Origin: Simplicispira psychrophila DSM 11588
GTDB taxonomy: Bacteria; Pseudomonadota; Gammaproteobacteria; Burkholderiales; Burkholderiaceae_C
Reading direction: 5' to 3'
Length of the DNA: 64,000 nt
Assembly (NCBI RefSeq): GCF_000688255.1
Contig: NZ_JHYS01000003.1
Span: 1 to 64,000, forward strand
Both the position numbers and the translations under genes were made by a program. Positions 8,950-18,230 of the stretch are shown here, piece after piece; position 1 is the first letter of the stretch, and every line of letters starts with the position of its first letter. The notes under the pieces are model-generated. The model ran no database searches. It was given only the letters and a program-made list of their open reading frames with translations, and was not told where the DNA came from.

Positions 8950-10926
8950 ATGTCCCTAATGCATTCTCCCGAACTGCTGGCGCAGGTCGCCGCGCTGCCG
9001 CCCTTGCCCGGTGTGTACCGTTATTTCGACGTCCAAGACGCGCTCTTGTACGTGGGCAAGGCGCTGAACCTCAAGCGCCGCGTATCGAGCTATTTTCAGA
9101 AAAACCATGGCGGTACGCGCACCGGCCACATGGTCAGCAAAATTGTGCGGCTGGAGACCACGGTGGTGCGCTCGGAGGCCGAGGCGCTGCTGCTGGAGAA
9201 CAATCTCATCAAGTCGCTGCAGCCCAAATACAACATCTTGTTTCGCGATGACAAGAGCTATCCGTACCTGAAGATCACCGGCGTGGCCGCCAAAGACGGC
9301 ACCGGGGATGCGCCTGCCCAGGCTTTTGCACGCCTGTCCTATTACCGTGGCAGCATCGATAAAAAGCACCGCTACTTTGGCCCGTATCCCACCGCCTGGG
9401 CGATCAAGGAAACCATCTTGTTGCTGCAGAAGGTGTTTCGCCTGCGCACCTGTGAAGACACGGTGTTTGTCAACCGCACGCGCCCATGTCTGCTGTACCA
9501 GATCAAGCGCTGCACCGCGCCGTGCGTCGGCTTGATCTCGCGCGAGGCTTATGCGCAGGCCGTGGCACACGCCGAGGCGCTACTGCGCGGTGATACGCAA
9601 GAGCTGCTGGAGCAATTGCAACTGCGCATGATGGCGTACGCTGACCAACTTGAATTCGAGCAAGCCGCCGAACTGCGCAACCAGATGACGGCCTTGTCGC
9701 GCGTGCTGCACCAGCAGTCGATTGAAACGGTGTCTGACAAGGACGTGGACATCTTGGCCGTCAAAGTGCAGGGCGGGCGTGCCTGCGTCAATCTGGCCAT
9801 GGTGCGTGGGGGTCGCCACGTAGGGGATCGCGCCTACTTTCCGGCGCATGTCGAGGACGCGGCAGCGGTGTTTGTGCCCGAAGGCGCAGCGGATACGCCG
9901 GAGGGGGTAGGGACGGAAGTTGAAGCCACACCAGCGCGCAGTGTCGAGTCGCTGGTGCTGCACGCCTTTATCGCTCAGCACTACATCGCTGTGCCGGTGC
10001 CGCCGACGCTGGTGGTGAGCGTGCCGGTGGATGCTGCGTTGCTGGATGCGCTGAGTGAGCAAAGCGGTGTGCGCATCCACAGCGTGCACCAGCCGCGTGA
10101 GCAGCGCCGCGCCTGGCTGGATATGGCGCTCACCAACGCCAGTCTGCAACTGGCGCGTTTGCTGGCCGAAGAAGGCTCGCAGCAGGCGCGCACGCGTGCT
10201 TTGGCGCAGGCGCTGGACTTGCCGCAAGAAGACCTGGAGGCGCTGCGCATTGAATGCTTTGATGTTTCACACACCGCTGGCGAGGCCACACAGGCATCGT
10301 GTGTGGTGTTTGCGCAGCACAAGCTGCAGAGCAGCCAGTACCGGCGCTACAACATCGCAGGCATTACCGGCGGCGACGATTACGCCGCTATGCGCCAGGT
10401 GCTCCAGCGCCGCTACAGCAAGCTGGCTGAGGCGCAGCGGGAGGCCGGCGGTGCCGAGTTGCCTTCGGGCCAGGCGCGTCTGCCGGATCTGGTGTTGATC
10501 GATGGCGGTAAAGGCCAGGTCAGCATGGCGCGCGAGGTATTCACGGCGCTCGGGCTGGATATCGCGCACATCGTCGGCGTGCAAAAGGGCGAGGGCCGAA
10601 AGGTCGGCCTGGAAGATCTGGTGTTTGCCGACGGACGCGAGAAAGTCGCGCTGGGCAAAGATTCAGCCGCACTGATGCTGGTAGCGCAGATCCGCGACGA
10701 GGCACACCGCTTTGCCATCACCGGGATGCGGGCGCAGCGTGCCAAGGTACGCGTGGGCGGTGGTCAACTCGAAGAAATCGCCGGCGTTGGGCCGAAGAAA
10801 CGTGCGCGCCTGCTGCAACGCTTTGGTGGCGTGCGCGGTGTGGCTTCGGCCAGCGTCGAGGATCTGATCACGGTGGAAGGCATTTCGCGCGATCTGGCCG
10901 AGGCCATTTACCGCGCGTTACGCTGA
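8950..10926 (+). CDS. uvrC: Excinuclease ABC subunit C
   Basis: Makes the dual incisions in nucleotide excision repair with UvrAB. 658 residues from the ATG at 8950 ([12 protein letters not shown]); a second ATG at 8959 is possible. The GIY-YIG nuclease domain starts at PGVYRYFD ... LYVGKA (about residues 20-40), the UvrB-binding UVR motif is [13 protein letters not shown], the RNase H-like second nuclease contains ECFDVSH and [11 protein letters not shown], and a tandem helix-hairpin-helix ends the protein ([18 protein letters not shown]). A longer open frame upstream overlaps earP and is not used. pgsA follows after 60 bases, the uvrC-pgsA order seen in many Proteobacteria. Confidence 0.95.
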   Translation: MSLMHSPELLAQVAALPPLPGVYRYFDVQDALLYVGKALNLKRRVSSYFQKNHGGTRTGHMVSKIVRLETTVVRSEAEALLLENNLIKSLQPKYNILFRDDKSYPYLKITGVAAKDGTGDAPAQAFARLSYYRGSIDKKHRYFGPYPTAWAIKETILLLQKVFRLRTCEDTVFVNRTRPCLLYQIKRCTAPCVGLISREAYAQAVAHAEALLRGDTQELLEQLQLRMMAYADQLEFEQAAELRNQMTALSRVLHQQSIETVSDKDVDILAVKVQGGRACVNLAMVRGGRHVGDRAYFPAHVEDAAAVFVPEGAADTPEGVGTEVEATPARSVESLVLHAFIAQHYIAVPVPPTLVVSVPVDAALLDALSEQSGVRIHSVHQPREQRRAWLDMALTNASLQLARLLAEEGSQQARTRALAQALDLPQEDLEALRIECFDVSHTAGEATQASCVVFAQHKLQSSQYRRYNIAGITGGDDYAAMRQVLQRRYSKLAEAQREAGGAELPSGQARLPDLVLIDGGKGQVSMAREVFTALGLDIAHIVGVQKGEGRKVGLEDLVFADGREKVALGKDSAALMLVAQIRDEAHRFAITGMRAQRAKVRVGGGQLEEIAGVGPKKRARLLQRFGGVRGVASASVEDLITVEGISRDLAEAIYRALR

Positions 10927-10986
10927 ACCGCCTGCGCCAAGTCCGACCGCCTTCTGGCCCTTGTATGGCGTGACACAATCGCCGCC

Positions 10987-11556
10987 ATGTTCTGGACCAT
11001 TCCCACCATCATGACTTGGACGCGCATTGTCGCGATACCTTTGATCGTCGGGGTGTTCTACACACCCATCGCGCCAGAGATGCAAAACCTCATCGCCACG
11101 GTGATGTTCGTGGTGTTTGCGGCCACCGATTGGCTCGATGGCTTCCTCGCGCGCAAGCTAAACCAGACGTCGTCTTTTGGTGCTTTTCTGGACCCGGTGG
11201 CCGACAAATTTCTGGTCTGTGCTTCGTTGCTGGTGCTGGTCCACCTGCAGCGTGCCGATGTGTTTGTGGCGCTGATCATCATCGGGCGCGAGATTGCCAT
11301 CTCGGCGCTGCGCGAATGGATGGCACAAATTGGCGCCAGTAGGAGCGTTGCCGTCCACATGATCGGCAAGCTCAAGACCACGGTGCAGATGATGGCGATG
11401 CCATTTCTGCTGTACGACGGACGGCTGTTTGACGTCATCGATACCGGCGTCTGGGGGACTTGGCTGATCTGGATCGCCGCCGTGCTCACGGTGTGGTCGA
11501 TGGTCTATTACCTGCAAAAGGCAATACCCGAGATCCGGGCTCGCGTCAAACACTGA
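10987..11556 (+). CDS. pgsA: CDP-diacylglycerol-glycerol-3-phosphate 3-phosphatidyltransferase
   Basis: Makes phosphatidylglycerophosphate, the first committed step to phosphatidylglycerol and cardiolipin, in the inner membrane. 189 residues with several membrane helices. The CDP-alcohol phosphotransferase motif is complete: DWLDGFLARKLNQ ... GAFLDPVADK, with the D-G-A-R-G-D-D residues. It sits 60 bases after uvrC and is likely co-transcribed. Confidence 0.93.
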   Translation: MFWTIPTIMTWTRIVAIPLIVGVFYTPIAPEMQNLIATVMFVVFAATDWLDGFLARKLNQTSSFGAFLDPVADKFLVCASLLVLVHLQRADVFVALIIIGREIAISALREWMAQIGASRSVAVHMIGKLKTTVQMMAMPFLLYDGRLFDVIDTGVWGTWLIWIAAVLTVWSMVYYLQKAIPEIRARVKH

Positions 11557-11582
11557 ATGGGGTATTAAAAGACGCTCTGACG

Positions 11583-11616
11583 TCCGTAACATAAGCAGTT
11601 ATAGCTATCAATAAAG
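11583..11616 (-). repeat. Degenerate dispersed repeat between pgsA and the dehydrogenase gene
   Basis: The minus strand reads TTGATAGCTATAACTGCTTA and on to TGTTACGG, matching the 5' half of the family. The second half is poor, so this copy is uncertain. Confidence 0.35.
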
Positions 11617-11624
11617 GAATAAAC

Positions 11625-12707
11625 GTGGTGCATCGTATTGCTGTGATTGCCGGAGACGGGATTGGCCAGGAAGTCATGCCCGAGGGCCTGCGCGTACTCG
11701 ACGCTGTGGCGCGCAAGTTCAATATTGACTTGCACTTCGATCACTTTGATTTTTCTAGCTGGGACTATTTCGAGCGCCACGGCAAGATGCTGCCGGACGA
11801 CTGGAAAGCACAAATCAGTGGTCATGATGCGATCTACTTTGGCGCCGTCGGCTGGCCTGAAAAAATTGCCGATCACGTCTCGCTGTGGGGTTCGCTGCTG
11901 CTGTTTCGGCGCGAATTTGACCAGTATGTGAACCTGCGCCCGGCGCGCCTGATGCCGGGCATCATCGCCCCGGTAGTGCGGCGCGACGGCAGCGCACGCC
12001 AGCCCGGCGAGATCGACATGCTCATCGTGCGCGAGAACACCGAAGGTGAATATTCCAGTATTGGCGGGCGCATGTACGAGGGCACGGCGCGCGAGATCGT
12101 CATGCAGGAGACGGTGATGAGCCGCCACGGCGTGGATCGCGTGCTGAAATTTGCCTTTGACCTGGCCCAGTCGCGCCCGAAAAAGCACTTGACCAGCGCC
12201 ACCAAGTCCAACGGTATCGCCATCACCATGCCGTACTGGGACGAGCGCGTTGCTGAAATGGCCAAGAGCTATCCTGACGTGCGCGTGGACAAATTCCACA
12301 TTGACATCCTGACGGCGCACTTTGTCCAACGCCCGGACCAGTTCGATGTCGTCGTCGCCAGTAATCTGTTTGGCGACATCCTGAGCGACCTGGGCCCGGC
12401 GTGCACCGGCACCATCGGCATCGCCCCCAGCGCCAACCTGAATCCGCAGCGCGACTTTCCCTCGTTGTTTGAACCGGTGCATGGTTCAGCCCCCGACATT
12501 GCCGGGCGCAGCATCGCCAACCCGATTGGCCAGATCTGGAGCGGTGCCTTGATGCTGGACTTTCTGGGTTACCGCGCTGCCCACGACGCCGTGCTGGCGG
12601 CCATTGAAACCGTACTCGATCCGCACAGCGGCGGTCCGCGCACGCCGGATCTGGGCGGCACTGCAACGACGCAGGATGTGGGTCTGGCAATTGTTCAGGC
12701 GCTGTGA
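11625..12707 (+). CDS. Tartrate dehydrogenase/decarboxylase or D-malate dehydrogenase (isopropylmalate dehydrogenase family)
   Basis: An NAD-dependent beta-hydroxyacid oxidative decarboxylase of 360 residues starting at GTG 11625. The family features are IAGDGIGQEVMPEGLRVL at the N-terminus, NLRPARLMPG, VRENTEGEYSSIGGRM and SNLFGDILSDLGPACTGTIG (metal/substrate Asp cluster). The substrate loop and the F-GAVGWP region fit the tartrate/D-malate group rather than LeuB, but substrate preference cannot be fixed from sequence. It is not beside leu genes (leuA is 44 kb away). A monocistronic gene is likely. Confidence 0.85.
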   Translation: MVHRIAVIAGDGIGQEVMPEGLRVLDAVARKFNIDLHFDHFDFSSWDYFERHGKMLPDDWKAQISGHDAIYFGAVGWPEKIADHVSLWGSLLLFRREFDQYVNLRPARLMPGIIAPVVRRDGSARQPGEIDMLIVRENTEGEYSSIGGRMYEGTAREIVMQETVMSRHGVDRVLKFAFDLAQSRPKKHLTSATKSNGIAITMPYWDERVAEMAKSYPDVRVDKFHIDILTAHFVQRPDQFDVVVASNLFGDILSDLGPACTGTIGIAPSANLNPQRDFPSLFEPVHGSAPDIAGRSIANPIGQIWSGALMLDFLGYRAAHDAVLAAIETVLDPHSGGPRTPDLGGTATTQDVGLAIVQAL

Positions 12708-13016
12708 GCGCATAAACCAAGTGGCGGGTTTGGCGGCTGTCAACTGGGATGGCGAATTTGCAGCGGTTGTGAGACAAAAGCTGTGGCCAGTGCTGGCCAA
12801 GGTTGATTTTGCGACTAGAATTGAAGGCGACGCTGCTGCAAGGCAGCGACCCATATTGACACGTTGAATGTCGATGGCTTTAATCTGAATACGCGTCCAT
12901 TGACGTGTATCCTCCACTCTTAAACACCCTGTCACCGCTTTCCAGAGCGCAGTCAGCTGTGTCAGAGTCAGATGGTCAAGGGACATTCCATCAACTCCGA
13001 TACCGAGAGGTTTCTT
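12708..13016. other. Intergenic region upstream of hupB
   Basis: 309 bases with no supported gene. The only feature I can support is the sigma70-like promoter at 12856-12884. The transcript would have a 5' leader of about 125 bases. Confidence 0.5.
12856..12884 (+). promoter_or_regulatory. Sigma70-type promoter for hupB
   Basis: A perfect TTGACA (12856-12861), a 17-base spacer and TTTAAT (12879-12884, 5 of 6 matches to consensus). Confidence 0.65.
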
Positions 13017-13289
13017 GTGAACAAAACCGAACTCATTGAGCACATTGCGAACAACGCCGACATGCCCAAGGCCGCCGCTGCCCGCGCGCTGGAAGCCACG
13101 ATCGATGCGGTTAAGAAGACGCTGAAAAAAGGCGGTACAGTGTCGCTCGTCGGTTTCGGTACCTTTGCCGTAGGCAAACGCGCAGCACGCACCGGCCGCA
13201 ATCCACGCACCGGCACTGCGATTAACATCAAGGCTGCTAAAGTGCCAAAATTTCGTCCAGGCAAGGCATTGAAAGATGCCTTGAACTGA
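13017..13289 (+). CDS. hupB: DNA-binding protein HU, beta type
   Basis: A small histone-like nucleoid protein of 90 residues that bends and compacts DNA as a dimer. The GTG at 13017 ([12 protein letters not shown]) is preferred because GAGAGG precedes it at the right distance; an ATG at 12972 would add a non-conserved tail. The HU signature [21 protein letters not shown], with the DNA-intercalating Pro, is present. The order hupB then ppiD (with tRNA-Val between) matches enterobacterial gene order, which supports the beta assignment. Confidence 0.93.
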   Translation: MNKTELIEHIANNADMPKAAAARALEATIDAVKKTLKKGGTVSLVGFGTFAVGKRAARTGRNPRTGTAINIKAAKVPKFRPGKALKDALN

Positions 13290-13303
13290 CAGTCAGTCAG
13301 GTA

Positions 13304-13379
13304 GGGTCCTTAGCTCAGTTGGTAGAGCGGCTCCTTTACACGGAGTAGGTCGGCGGTTCGAGACCGTCAGGACCCACCA
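13304..13379 (+). tRNA. tRNA-Val (anticodon TAC)
   Basis: 76 bases, GGGTCCTTAGCTCAG to AGGACCCACCA, with perfect acceptor pairing and encoded CCA. The anticodon loop TTTACAC gives TAC. It lies 14 bases after hupB, so it is probably on the same transcript. Confidence 0.95.
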
Positions 13380-13390
13380 CCACCACCGAA

Positions 13391-13418
13391 CAAAGGCGAA
13401 CGAAAGTTCGCCTTTTGT
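13391..13418 (+). terminator. Intrinsic terminator after tRNA-Val
   Basis: AAAGGCGAAC, a GAAA tetraloop and GTTCGCCTTTT form a strong hairpin with a T-rich tail. It ends 23 bases before ppiD. Confidence 0.85.
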
Positions 13419-13440
13419 TTTTGTCTCTGAAAGATTGAAC

Positions 13441-15366
13441 ATGTTTGAATCCATCCGCAAGCACTCCAGAGTCGTGATGCTCTTTCTGTTCTTGTTGATC
13501 ATTCCCTCCTTCGTGCTGGTTGGCATCAATTCCAGCTATTTTTCAGGTGGCAGCCCCGTGGTGGCGCGGGTGGATGGCCATGACATCACCCAGGCAGATT
13601 GGGACAGCACGCATCGGACAGAGTCCGACCGGATCCGGGCACAGCAGCCGGCGATCGATGCCAAGTTGCTCGATTCGCCTAGCGCGCGTTATGCCACGCT
13701 GGAGCGTATGGTCCGTGATCGTGTTCTACAGGTGGCTGCTAAAAAAATGCACCTGATCACCAGCGATGCCAAATTGGCCAGCAGCTTGCAGGAAATTCCG
13801 CAAATTGCTGCGCTGCGGCGCGCGGACGGTACGCTCGACGCAGACGCCTACCGCGCCTTGGTCGGTACTCAAGGCATGACGCCCGAGGGTTTTGAGTCCA
13901 GCATGCGCCGGGATATGGCCGTCAACCAAGTCATGGGGGCTGTTATTGGCACCTCTTTTGCCACCAATGCCCAAGCTAACGTATCGCTCGATCCCTTGTT
14001 CCAGCGACGTGACATCCAGGTTGTTCGCTTCCAACCAAAAGATTTTTCCAGCCAAGTCCAGCCCACAGATGCAGAGTTGCAGGCATATTATCAACAACAT
14101 CCGGCGCTGTTTCAGCAGGCGGAGCAGGCCAGCGTGGACTATGTCGTGCTTGATCTGGAGGGCGTTCGTGCAGGCATTACGTTAAATGAAGATGATTTGC
14201 GCACGTACTACAAAGAAAATGTCGCCCGTTTGGCCGGCAAAGAAGAGCGCCGCGCCAGCCATATTCTGATCGCCGTACCGCAGGGTGCCTCAGCGCCAGA
14301 GCGTGAAAAGGCCAAGGAACGCGCCACGCAATTACTGGAACAAGTGCGCAAGACACCGCCCAGTTTTGCCGAGGAGGCAAAAAAATCATCTGATGACACA
14401 AGTTCTGCTAATCAAGGTGGTGATCTGGGCTTTTTTGCCCGCGGTTCCATGGTCAAGCCCTTTGAGGAGGCGGCCTTTGCCCTCAAGAAGGGCGAGATCA
14501 GTGACTTGGTTGAGAGCGATTTTGGTTACCACATCCTTTTGCTGACCGACATCAAGACACCGCGTCAGCCCAGCTTTGAAGAATTGCGTCCGTCGATCGA
14601 GGTTGAACTTAAGCAGCAGCAGGCACAGCGCAAATATGCTGAGGTGGCCGAGGCCTTCACCAACGATGTCTATGAGCAGTCCGACAGTCTGCAGCCAGTG
14701 GCAGAAAAGCTCAAACTCAAGTTGCAAACTGCCAAGAGTGTGACGCGCACCCCTGCACCGGGTGCATCAGGCCCATTGGCCAATGAAAAATTCTTGCAAG
14801 CACTTTTCTCAGCCGATTCGCTGGAGCACAAACGCAACACTGAAGCGATAGAAATTGGCACCCACCAGATGGTGGCCGGACGCGTCACGCAATACATCCC
14901 AGCACGTACGCTGGCGTTTGATGAAGTGCATGCGCAGGTTAGCCAACTGTATGTGGGCGAAAAATCTGCCGAACTGGCAGGTAAGGAAGGCGAAGCCAAG
15001 CTTGCCGCCTGGATCGCCAAACCCGATAGCGCCACAGGTCTTTCAGCTTCCGTGCTCATCTCCCGCGATCAGCCGCAAAACCAGCCCCGTGCCGTGGTGG
15101 AGGCCGTCTTGCGTGCAAAGACGGATACATTGCCGGCGTGGGCTGGGGTGAGTCTGGGCTTGCAAGGCTATGCAATTGCCAAAATCAACCAAGTGATACC
15201 GGGCGCGGCTCCCGACGCCAAAGTTGCCGCACAACGCCACCAGCAATATCTGCAGTGGTTGTCTAACGCTGAAGGGTTGGCTTACTATGAAATGCTCAAA
15301 GACCGCTACAAAGTGCAGATCAAAGTCGCGCGGCCTACAGCAACCCCAGAAATGGTAGAAAAGTAA
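13441..15366 (+). CDS. ppiD: Periplasmic folding chaperone PpiD (SurA-like, parvulin domain)
   Basis: An inner-membrane-anchored chaperone for outer-membrane protein folding, 641 residues. One N-terminal membrane helix ([19 protein letters not shown]), a SurA-N-like region ([15 protein letters not shown]), and a central parvulin domain from [13 protein letters not shown] to [12 protein letters not shown] (about residues 270-380). The C-terminal part matches the PpiD shape. The ATG at 13441 is preferred over a TTG at 13435. The gene sits behind hupB and tRNA-Val, and tRNA-His follows. Confidence 0.92.
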   Translation: MFESIRKHSRVVMLFLFLLIIPSFVLVGINSSYFSGGSPVVARVDGHDITQADWDSTHRTESDRIRAQQPAIDAKLLDSPSARYATLERMVRDRVLQVAAKKMHLITSDAKLASSLQEIPQIAALRRADGTLDADAYRALVGTQGMTPEGFESSMRRDMAVNQVMGAVIGTSFATNAQANVSLDPLFQRRDIQVVRFQPKDFSSQVQPTDAELQAYYQQHPALFQQAEQASVDYVVLDLEGVRAGITLNEDDLRTYYKENVARLAGKEERRASHILIAVPQGASAPEREKAKERATQLLEQVRKTPPSFAEEAKKSSDDTSSANQGGDLGFFARGSMVKPFEEAAFALKKGEISDLVESDFGYHILLLTDIKTPRQPSFEELRPSIEVELKQQQAQRKYAEVAEAFTNDVYEQSDSLQPVAEKLKLKLQTAKSVTRTPAPGASGPLANEKFLQALFSADSLEHKRNTEAIEIGTHQMVAGRVTQYIPARTLAFDEVHAQVSQLYVGEKSAELAGKEGEAKLAAWIAKPDSATGLSASVLISRDQPQNQPRAVVEAVLRAKTDTLPAWAGVSLGLQGYAIAKINQVIPGAAPDAKVAAQRHQQYLQWLSNAEGLAYYEMLKDRYKVQIKVARPTATPEMVEK

Positions 15367-15399
15367 TGCGATCTTATAAAAATCGCCTTTTTAATAGGC

Positions 15400-15405
15400 T
15401 ATAAT
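15400..15405 (+). promoter_or_regulatory. -10 box of tRNA-His
   Basis: A perfect TATAAT ends 10 bases before the tRNA 5' end. No clear -35 box is visible. Confidence 0.55.
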
Positions 15406-15415
15406 TTGAAGCTAC

Positions 15416-15492
15416 GGTGGCTGTAGCTCAGTTGGTAGAGTCCAGGATTGTGATTCCTGTTGTCGTGGGTTCGAGCCCCATCAGCCACCCCA
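15416..15492 (+). tRNA. tRNA-His (anticodon GTG)
   Basis: 77 bases including the extra 5' G typical of tRNA-His, starting GGTGGCTGTAGC and ending GCCACCCCA. The anticodon stem-loop is CAGGA TTGTGAT TCCTG. Confidence 0.95.
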
Positions 15493-15505
15493 AGCACAGT
15501 AACGA

Positions 15506-15538
15506 AACCCTGCTATTTAAAAGATAGCAGGGTTTTTT
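15506..15538 (+). terminator. Intrinsic terminator of tRNA-His
   Basis: ACCCTGCTAT / ATAGCAGGGT hairpin (15507-15533) with six T. Confidence 0.85.
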
Positions 15539-15580
15539 GTTTTTTGCTGCCTGTAGGCAAGCTGTAGGCAACTTGCCTAA
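15531..15580 (+). repeat. tRNA-flanking 50-bp repeat, copy 2 (after tRNA-His)
   Basis: Starts in the terminator T-run and contains CTGTAGGCAAGCTGTAGGCA, then ACTTGCCTAA. It is nearly identical to the sequence following tRNA-Thr at 1841-1890 (read on the minus strand). The IS5-family element begins at its end. Confidence 0.65.
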
Positions 15581-16470
15581 GAATTTGTCCGTAAATTAAA
15601 ATCACTCCCGAGCCGAGCCGGCCCGGCGCCGGAGCGACAGATGACCAAGACCCATGCCATTCATGGGAAGTCACGGACGAGTTCTGGGAGAGGGTGGAGA
15701 AATTGGTGCCCGAGCGCGTACGCGATCCCCTCAAGCAATACCTGCGCAGCGCAGGTGCGGGGCACCCGCCCAAGCCGGCCCGACTGGTTTTTGAGGCCAT
15801 CGTTTATGTGCTCAGAACAGGCTGCCAGTGGAAGGCACTGCCCTTTGAGTGCTTTGGCAGCGCCAATGCAGTGCATAGCAAATTCATGCAATGGTCCAGG
15901 GCTGGTTTCTTCGCGGCACTATGCAAGGCCGGCTTTACCGAGTATGACGAGCTCGAAGGCATTGCCTGGCGCTGGCACAGCATCGATGGAGCGATGTTCA
16001 AGGCGCCTTTGGCGCAGGAGGCCGTCGGATCCAATCCGACGGATCGGGGAAAAAATGGCAGCCAACGCCATCTTCTGGTGGACGGGCCTGGCGTCCGGTC
16101 GTCGCTGGTAGTCACAGGAGCCAACGCACACGATGTGACGCAGAGGGAGGCGGTGCTGGATGCCATCGTTGTTAAACGCCCCTCTCCCAAGCAGCGCCGC
16201 TCCAAACATTTATGTGCCGATGCGGGTTACCGGGGCAAAGGTGCCATGACCGTAATCTTGGCGCATGGCTACATCCCGCATGTGCTCAGCCGTAAAAGCG
16301 AGGCAGAGCAAAAGAAGCGTGATGCCACGAAGAAGGCCCGGCGTTGGGTCGTACAAGCGTGTCGCGGCTGGTTCAACAGGTTCAGCAAGCTGCTGGTGCG
16401 CTACGAGAAGCTGGAGCACACCTTCCTGGCTCTTTGCTGCTTAGGAAGCGTAAACAGATTCTCAGCCGCC
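15577..16470 (+). mobile_element. Decayed IS5-family insertion sequence
   Basis: About 890 bases between tRNA-His and the DUF2249 gene. The left end CTAAGAATTTGT and the reverse complement of the right end CTGAGAATCTGT form short imperfect inverted repeats. Its length fits the small IS5-family groups. The right end abuts the stop codon of the DUF2249 gene (16462-16464). The boundaries are estimated from these repeats and are not certain. Confidence 0.6.
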
Positions 16471-16593
16471 GCAGGCACCGCCCGAGCAGCACGAGCCGCT
16501 CGACTCAGGTTTCTCGAGTTTGCTGATCAGCACGCGCCACTGGCTTGGGCCTTGTTCCAGATACGCCCACTGAAACTGGCCTGGCGAGCGTGA
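15694..16593 (+). pseudogene. IS5-family transposase, probably inactive
   Basis: The open frame shows the IS5-type order: an N-terminal DUF4096-like region (VLRTGCQWKALP), the first catalytic Asp in SIDGAMFKAP, the second in CADAGYRGKG and the third region in RRWVVQACRGWFNRF. The third acidic residue, normally Glu in VVE, is Gln (CAA at the VVQ motif). Family-like residues continue upstream of the GTG start in the same frame (HSWEVTDEFWERVEKL) without a start codon. The C-terminus after FLALCC leaves family sequence and runs antisense through the DUF2249 gene. The frame is therefore open but likely does not make an active enzyme. Confidence 0.75.
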
Positions 16594-16755
16594 ATCGAGT
16601 TGGCGGCGCAGCGGTTGTGGATCGTGGTCATTGACGATTTGCAGTGCCTGACCAGGCAGCAGATCGTCAAAACTGCCAAAAATTTTGGAATGACGCTCGG
16701 AGGGGGCGATTTGGCGCACGTCGATGTCGATGACGGAAGAAGCGGTAGAACCCAT
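16462..16755 (-). CDS. DUF2249 domain protein
   Basis: 97 residues. The DUF2249 pattern is visible: IDVRQIAPSERHSKIFGSFD, then LQIVNDHDPQPLRRQL and QFQWAYLEQGP. The C-terminus is Cys-rich (SGSCCSGGACGG), which could bind metal or take part in thiol chemistry. Members of this family often sit beside nitric-oxide or denitrification genes; here nnrS is directly upstream on the same strand (75-base gap), so a role in nitrosative-stress handling is inferred. The IS5 element inserted right at its stop codon, so any native downstream sequence was displaced. Confidence 0.8.
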   Translation of the reverse strand: MGSTASSVIDIDVRQIAPSERHSKIFGSFDDLLPGQALQIVNDHDPQPLRRQLDSRSPGQFQWAYLEQGPSQWRVLISKLEKPESSGSCCSGGACGG

Positions 16756-16830
16756 GACAAGACCTTTCTGAGGGGAGGTGAAAAATGCGAATAACGAAAA
16801 CGATATAGGCGAGAAGCGATCAGGTGCTGC

Positions 16831-18045
16831 TCAGCCGTCCTTGCCGTCGGCGCGCGTCTGCAGCAGCCATGGTGTATAGATGATCAGGTAAATGGCAAAG
16901 GCCAGCGACCAAGCCAGCGCCGCCCACACCAGTGCAGCGGCATACCACTGCGGTGCGGCGATCGGGACCAGTACCCGCAGCAGTGCCGCGCTCATCACCA
17001 GTACATAGGCCAGCACTTCGGGCTGGGATACCTGCAGTGCGCGTCCGGTGTGGCCCCGCGCGGTGCGGGTGAGCATGCCGATGATCAGGCCGCCGGTAGT
17101 ACCCACGGCCAGTGCATGGACTGCTGGCGACACTGCCACCCAGCCCCATTGGGCCAAGGCCAGCAGGGCAAAGCCCACCACGATCCAGGCGTAGGCCAGG
17201 TGCAGAATCCACAAGATGGGACGGTTGCGTGTGGCCCAAGGATGCCATTGTGCCAAGCGCACGGCGTGCAGCACGGCCGCCAGCGCGCAGGCCACCAGCG
17301 TCACTGGACCGGGCGGTGCCAGCACCCATAGTGCCAATGCCAATGCCGTCACTGCCAAGGTGGTCAACTCGCTCCAGCGTGGGATCTTGATCTTCAATCC
17401 CGGATTCACGCTCATGGTAAAGGCCGGTACCACGCGTCCAGCCATCACGCATTCGATCATCACGATCATCGCCAGACCAGCGTACAGCGCCTGCACTGGC
17501 GCGATAGGGAGGACGCCCAGCACACTCAGGTGAAATGCCAGATTAGCGCAGCCTAGCAGCAGCAGCACACCGATCAAGGGCAGGTTGCGGCGGTTTTTGG
17601 CGCGCAGCAGGACGCGCAGCAAGATCACCGCCACCGCCGGCAGCAGCACGACATCTAGCGCGGCATACACCACATAGGGTCCGGTCAACCCGGCGATCCG
17701 GGCTGCGGCCCATAGCACGAACAGCACACCCAGTGGGGTGCCACGCGGCGTCGCCAGTCCCGTCCAGGCTTTTACCGCCGTGAGCAAAAAACCCGCAATG
17801 ACACCAGCAGCGAAGCCAAACAACATTTCATGGGCATGCCACAGCAAAGGCGTCACCGGCAGTTGCAGAGGGATCCAGCCTAGAAAAATAGCAATCCACA
17901 GGGGCACGGTCAGACAAGCCACCAGTGCGGTGCCAATATAAAAAGGTCGAAAGCCCAAGCGCAGAACGGGCCAGTTTTTCAGCGCTGCGGGGGGGGTAGA
18001 GGCCGCCTTGACAGAAGGCGCTATGGGCAATTCGGAGGATTTCAT
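16831..18045 (-). CDS. nnrS: NnrS family membrane protein (nitric-oxide response)
   Basis: A heme- and copper-containing membrane protein in characterised members, protecting against nitrosative stress. 404 residues with about twelve membrane helices. Family motifs: LRLGFRPFYIG near the N-terminus, LLWHAHEMLFGFAAGVIAGFLLTAV with conserved His residues, and AVGTTGGLIIGMLTRTARGHTGR. It is the first gene of a probable unit with the DUF2249 gene. A 23-base Rrf2-type palindrome at 18076-18098, 31 bases upstream of the start, suggests NsrR control. Confidence 0.92.
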   Translation of the reverse strand: MKSSELPIAPSVKAASTPPAALKNWPVLRLGFRPFYIGTALVACLTVPLWIAIFLGWIPLQLPVTPLLWHAHEMLFGFAAGVIAGFLLTAVKAWTGLATPRGTPLGVLFVLWAAARIAGLTGPYVVYAALDVVLLPAVAVILLRVLLRAKNRRNLPLIGVLLLLGCANLAFHLSVLGVLPIAPVQALYAGLAMIVMIECVMAGRVVPAFTMSVNPGLKIKIPRWSELTTLAVTALALALWVLAPPGPVTLVACALAAVLHAVRLAQWHPWATRNRPILWILHLAYAWIVVGFALLALAQWGWVAVSPAVHALAVGTTGGLIIGMLTRTARGHTGRALQVSQPEVLAYVLVMSAALLRVLVPIAAPQWYAAALVWAALAWSLAFAIYLIIYTPWLLQTRADGKDG

Positions 18046-18075
18046 TCGTTATGTCTCACGGGCATGGCGATTTAT

Positions 18076-18098
18076 AACATTCATTCTAAATGAATATT
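18076..18098 (-). promoter_or_regulatory. Candidate NsrR-type operator upstream of nnrS
   Basis: AACATTCATT-CTA-AATGAATATT holds a perfect 7-base inverted repeat (ATTCATT/AATGAAT). It matches the known NsrR consensus (AAGATGYATTT-N-AAATRCATCTT) at most positions. Its place just upstream of nnrS, a known NsrR target in several Proteobacteria, supports the call. No regulator gene is in the window. Confidence 0.55.
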
Positions 18099-18230
18099 AA
18101 ATCTCGGCCCAAGCTGTAGCAAAAAAACAGACACAACTGGCATTGGCAACATGTCCACGCTGCAACAACAGACGCTGCGCTGTTTAACGCGTGAACGTCG
18201 GTATCCCCAGCAGCGTTAGCGCCTTGCTTT

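Noticed and set aside
12972-13016. Upstream ATG start for hupB
   Set aside because: It would add 15 residues not found in HU proteins and lacks a ribosome-binding site; the GTG at 13017 has one.
16450-16593. C-terminal part of the IS5 transposase frame as real protein
   Set aside because: It is the antisense of the DUF2249 gene beyond the IS end and has no transposase residues.
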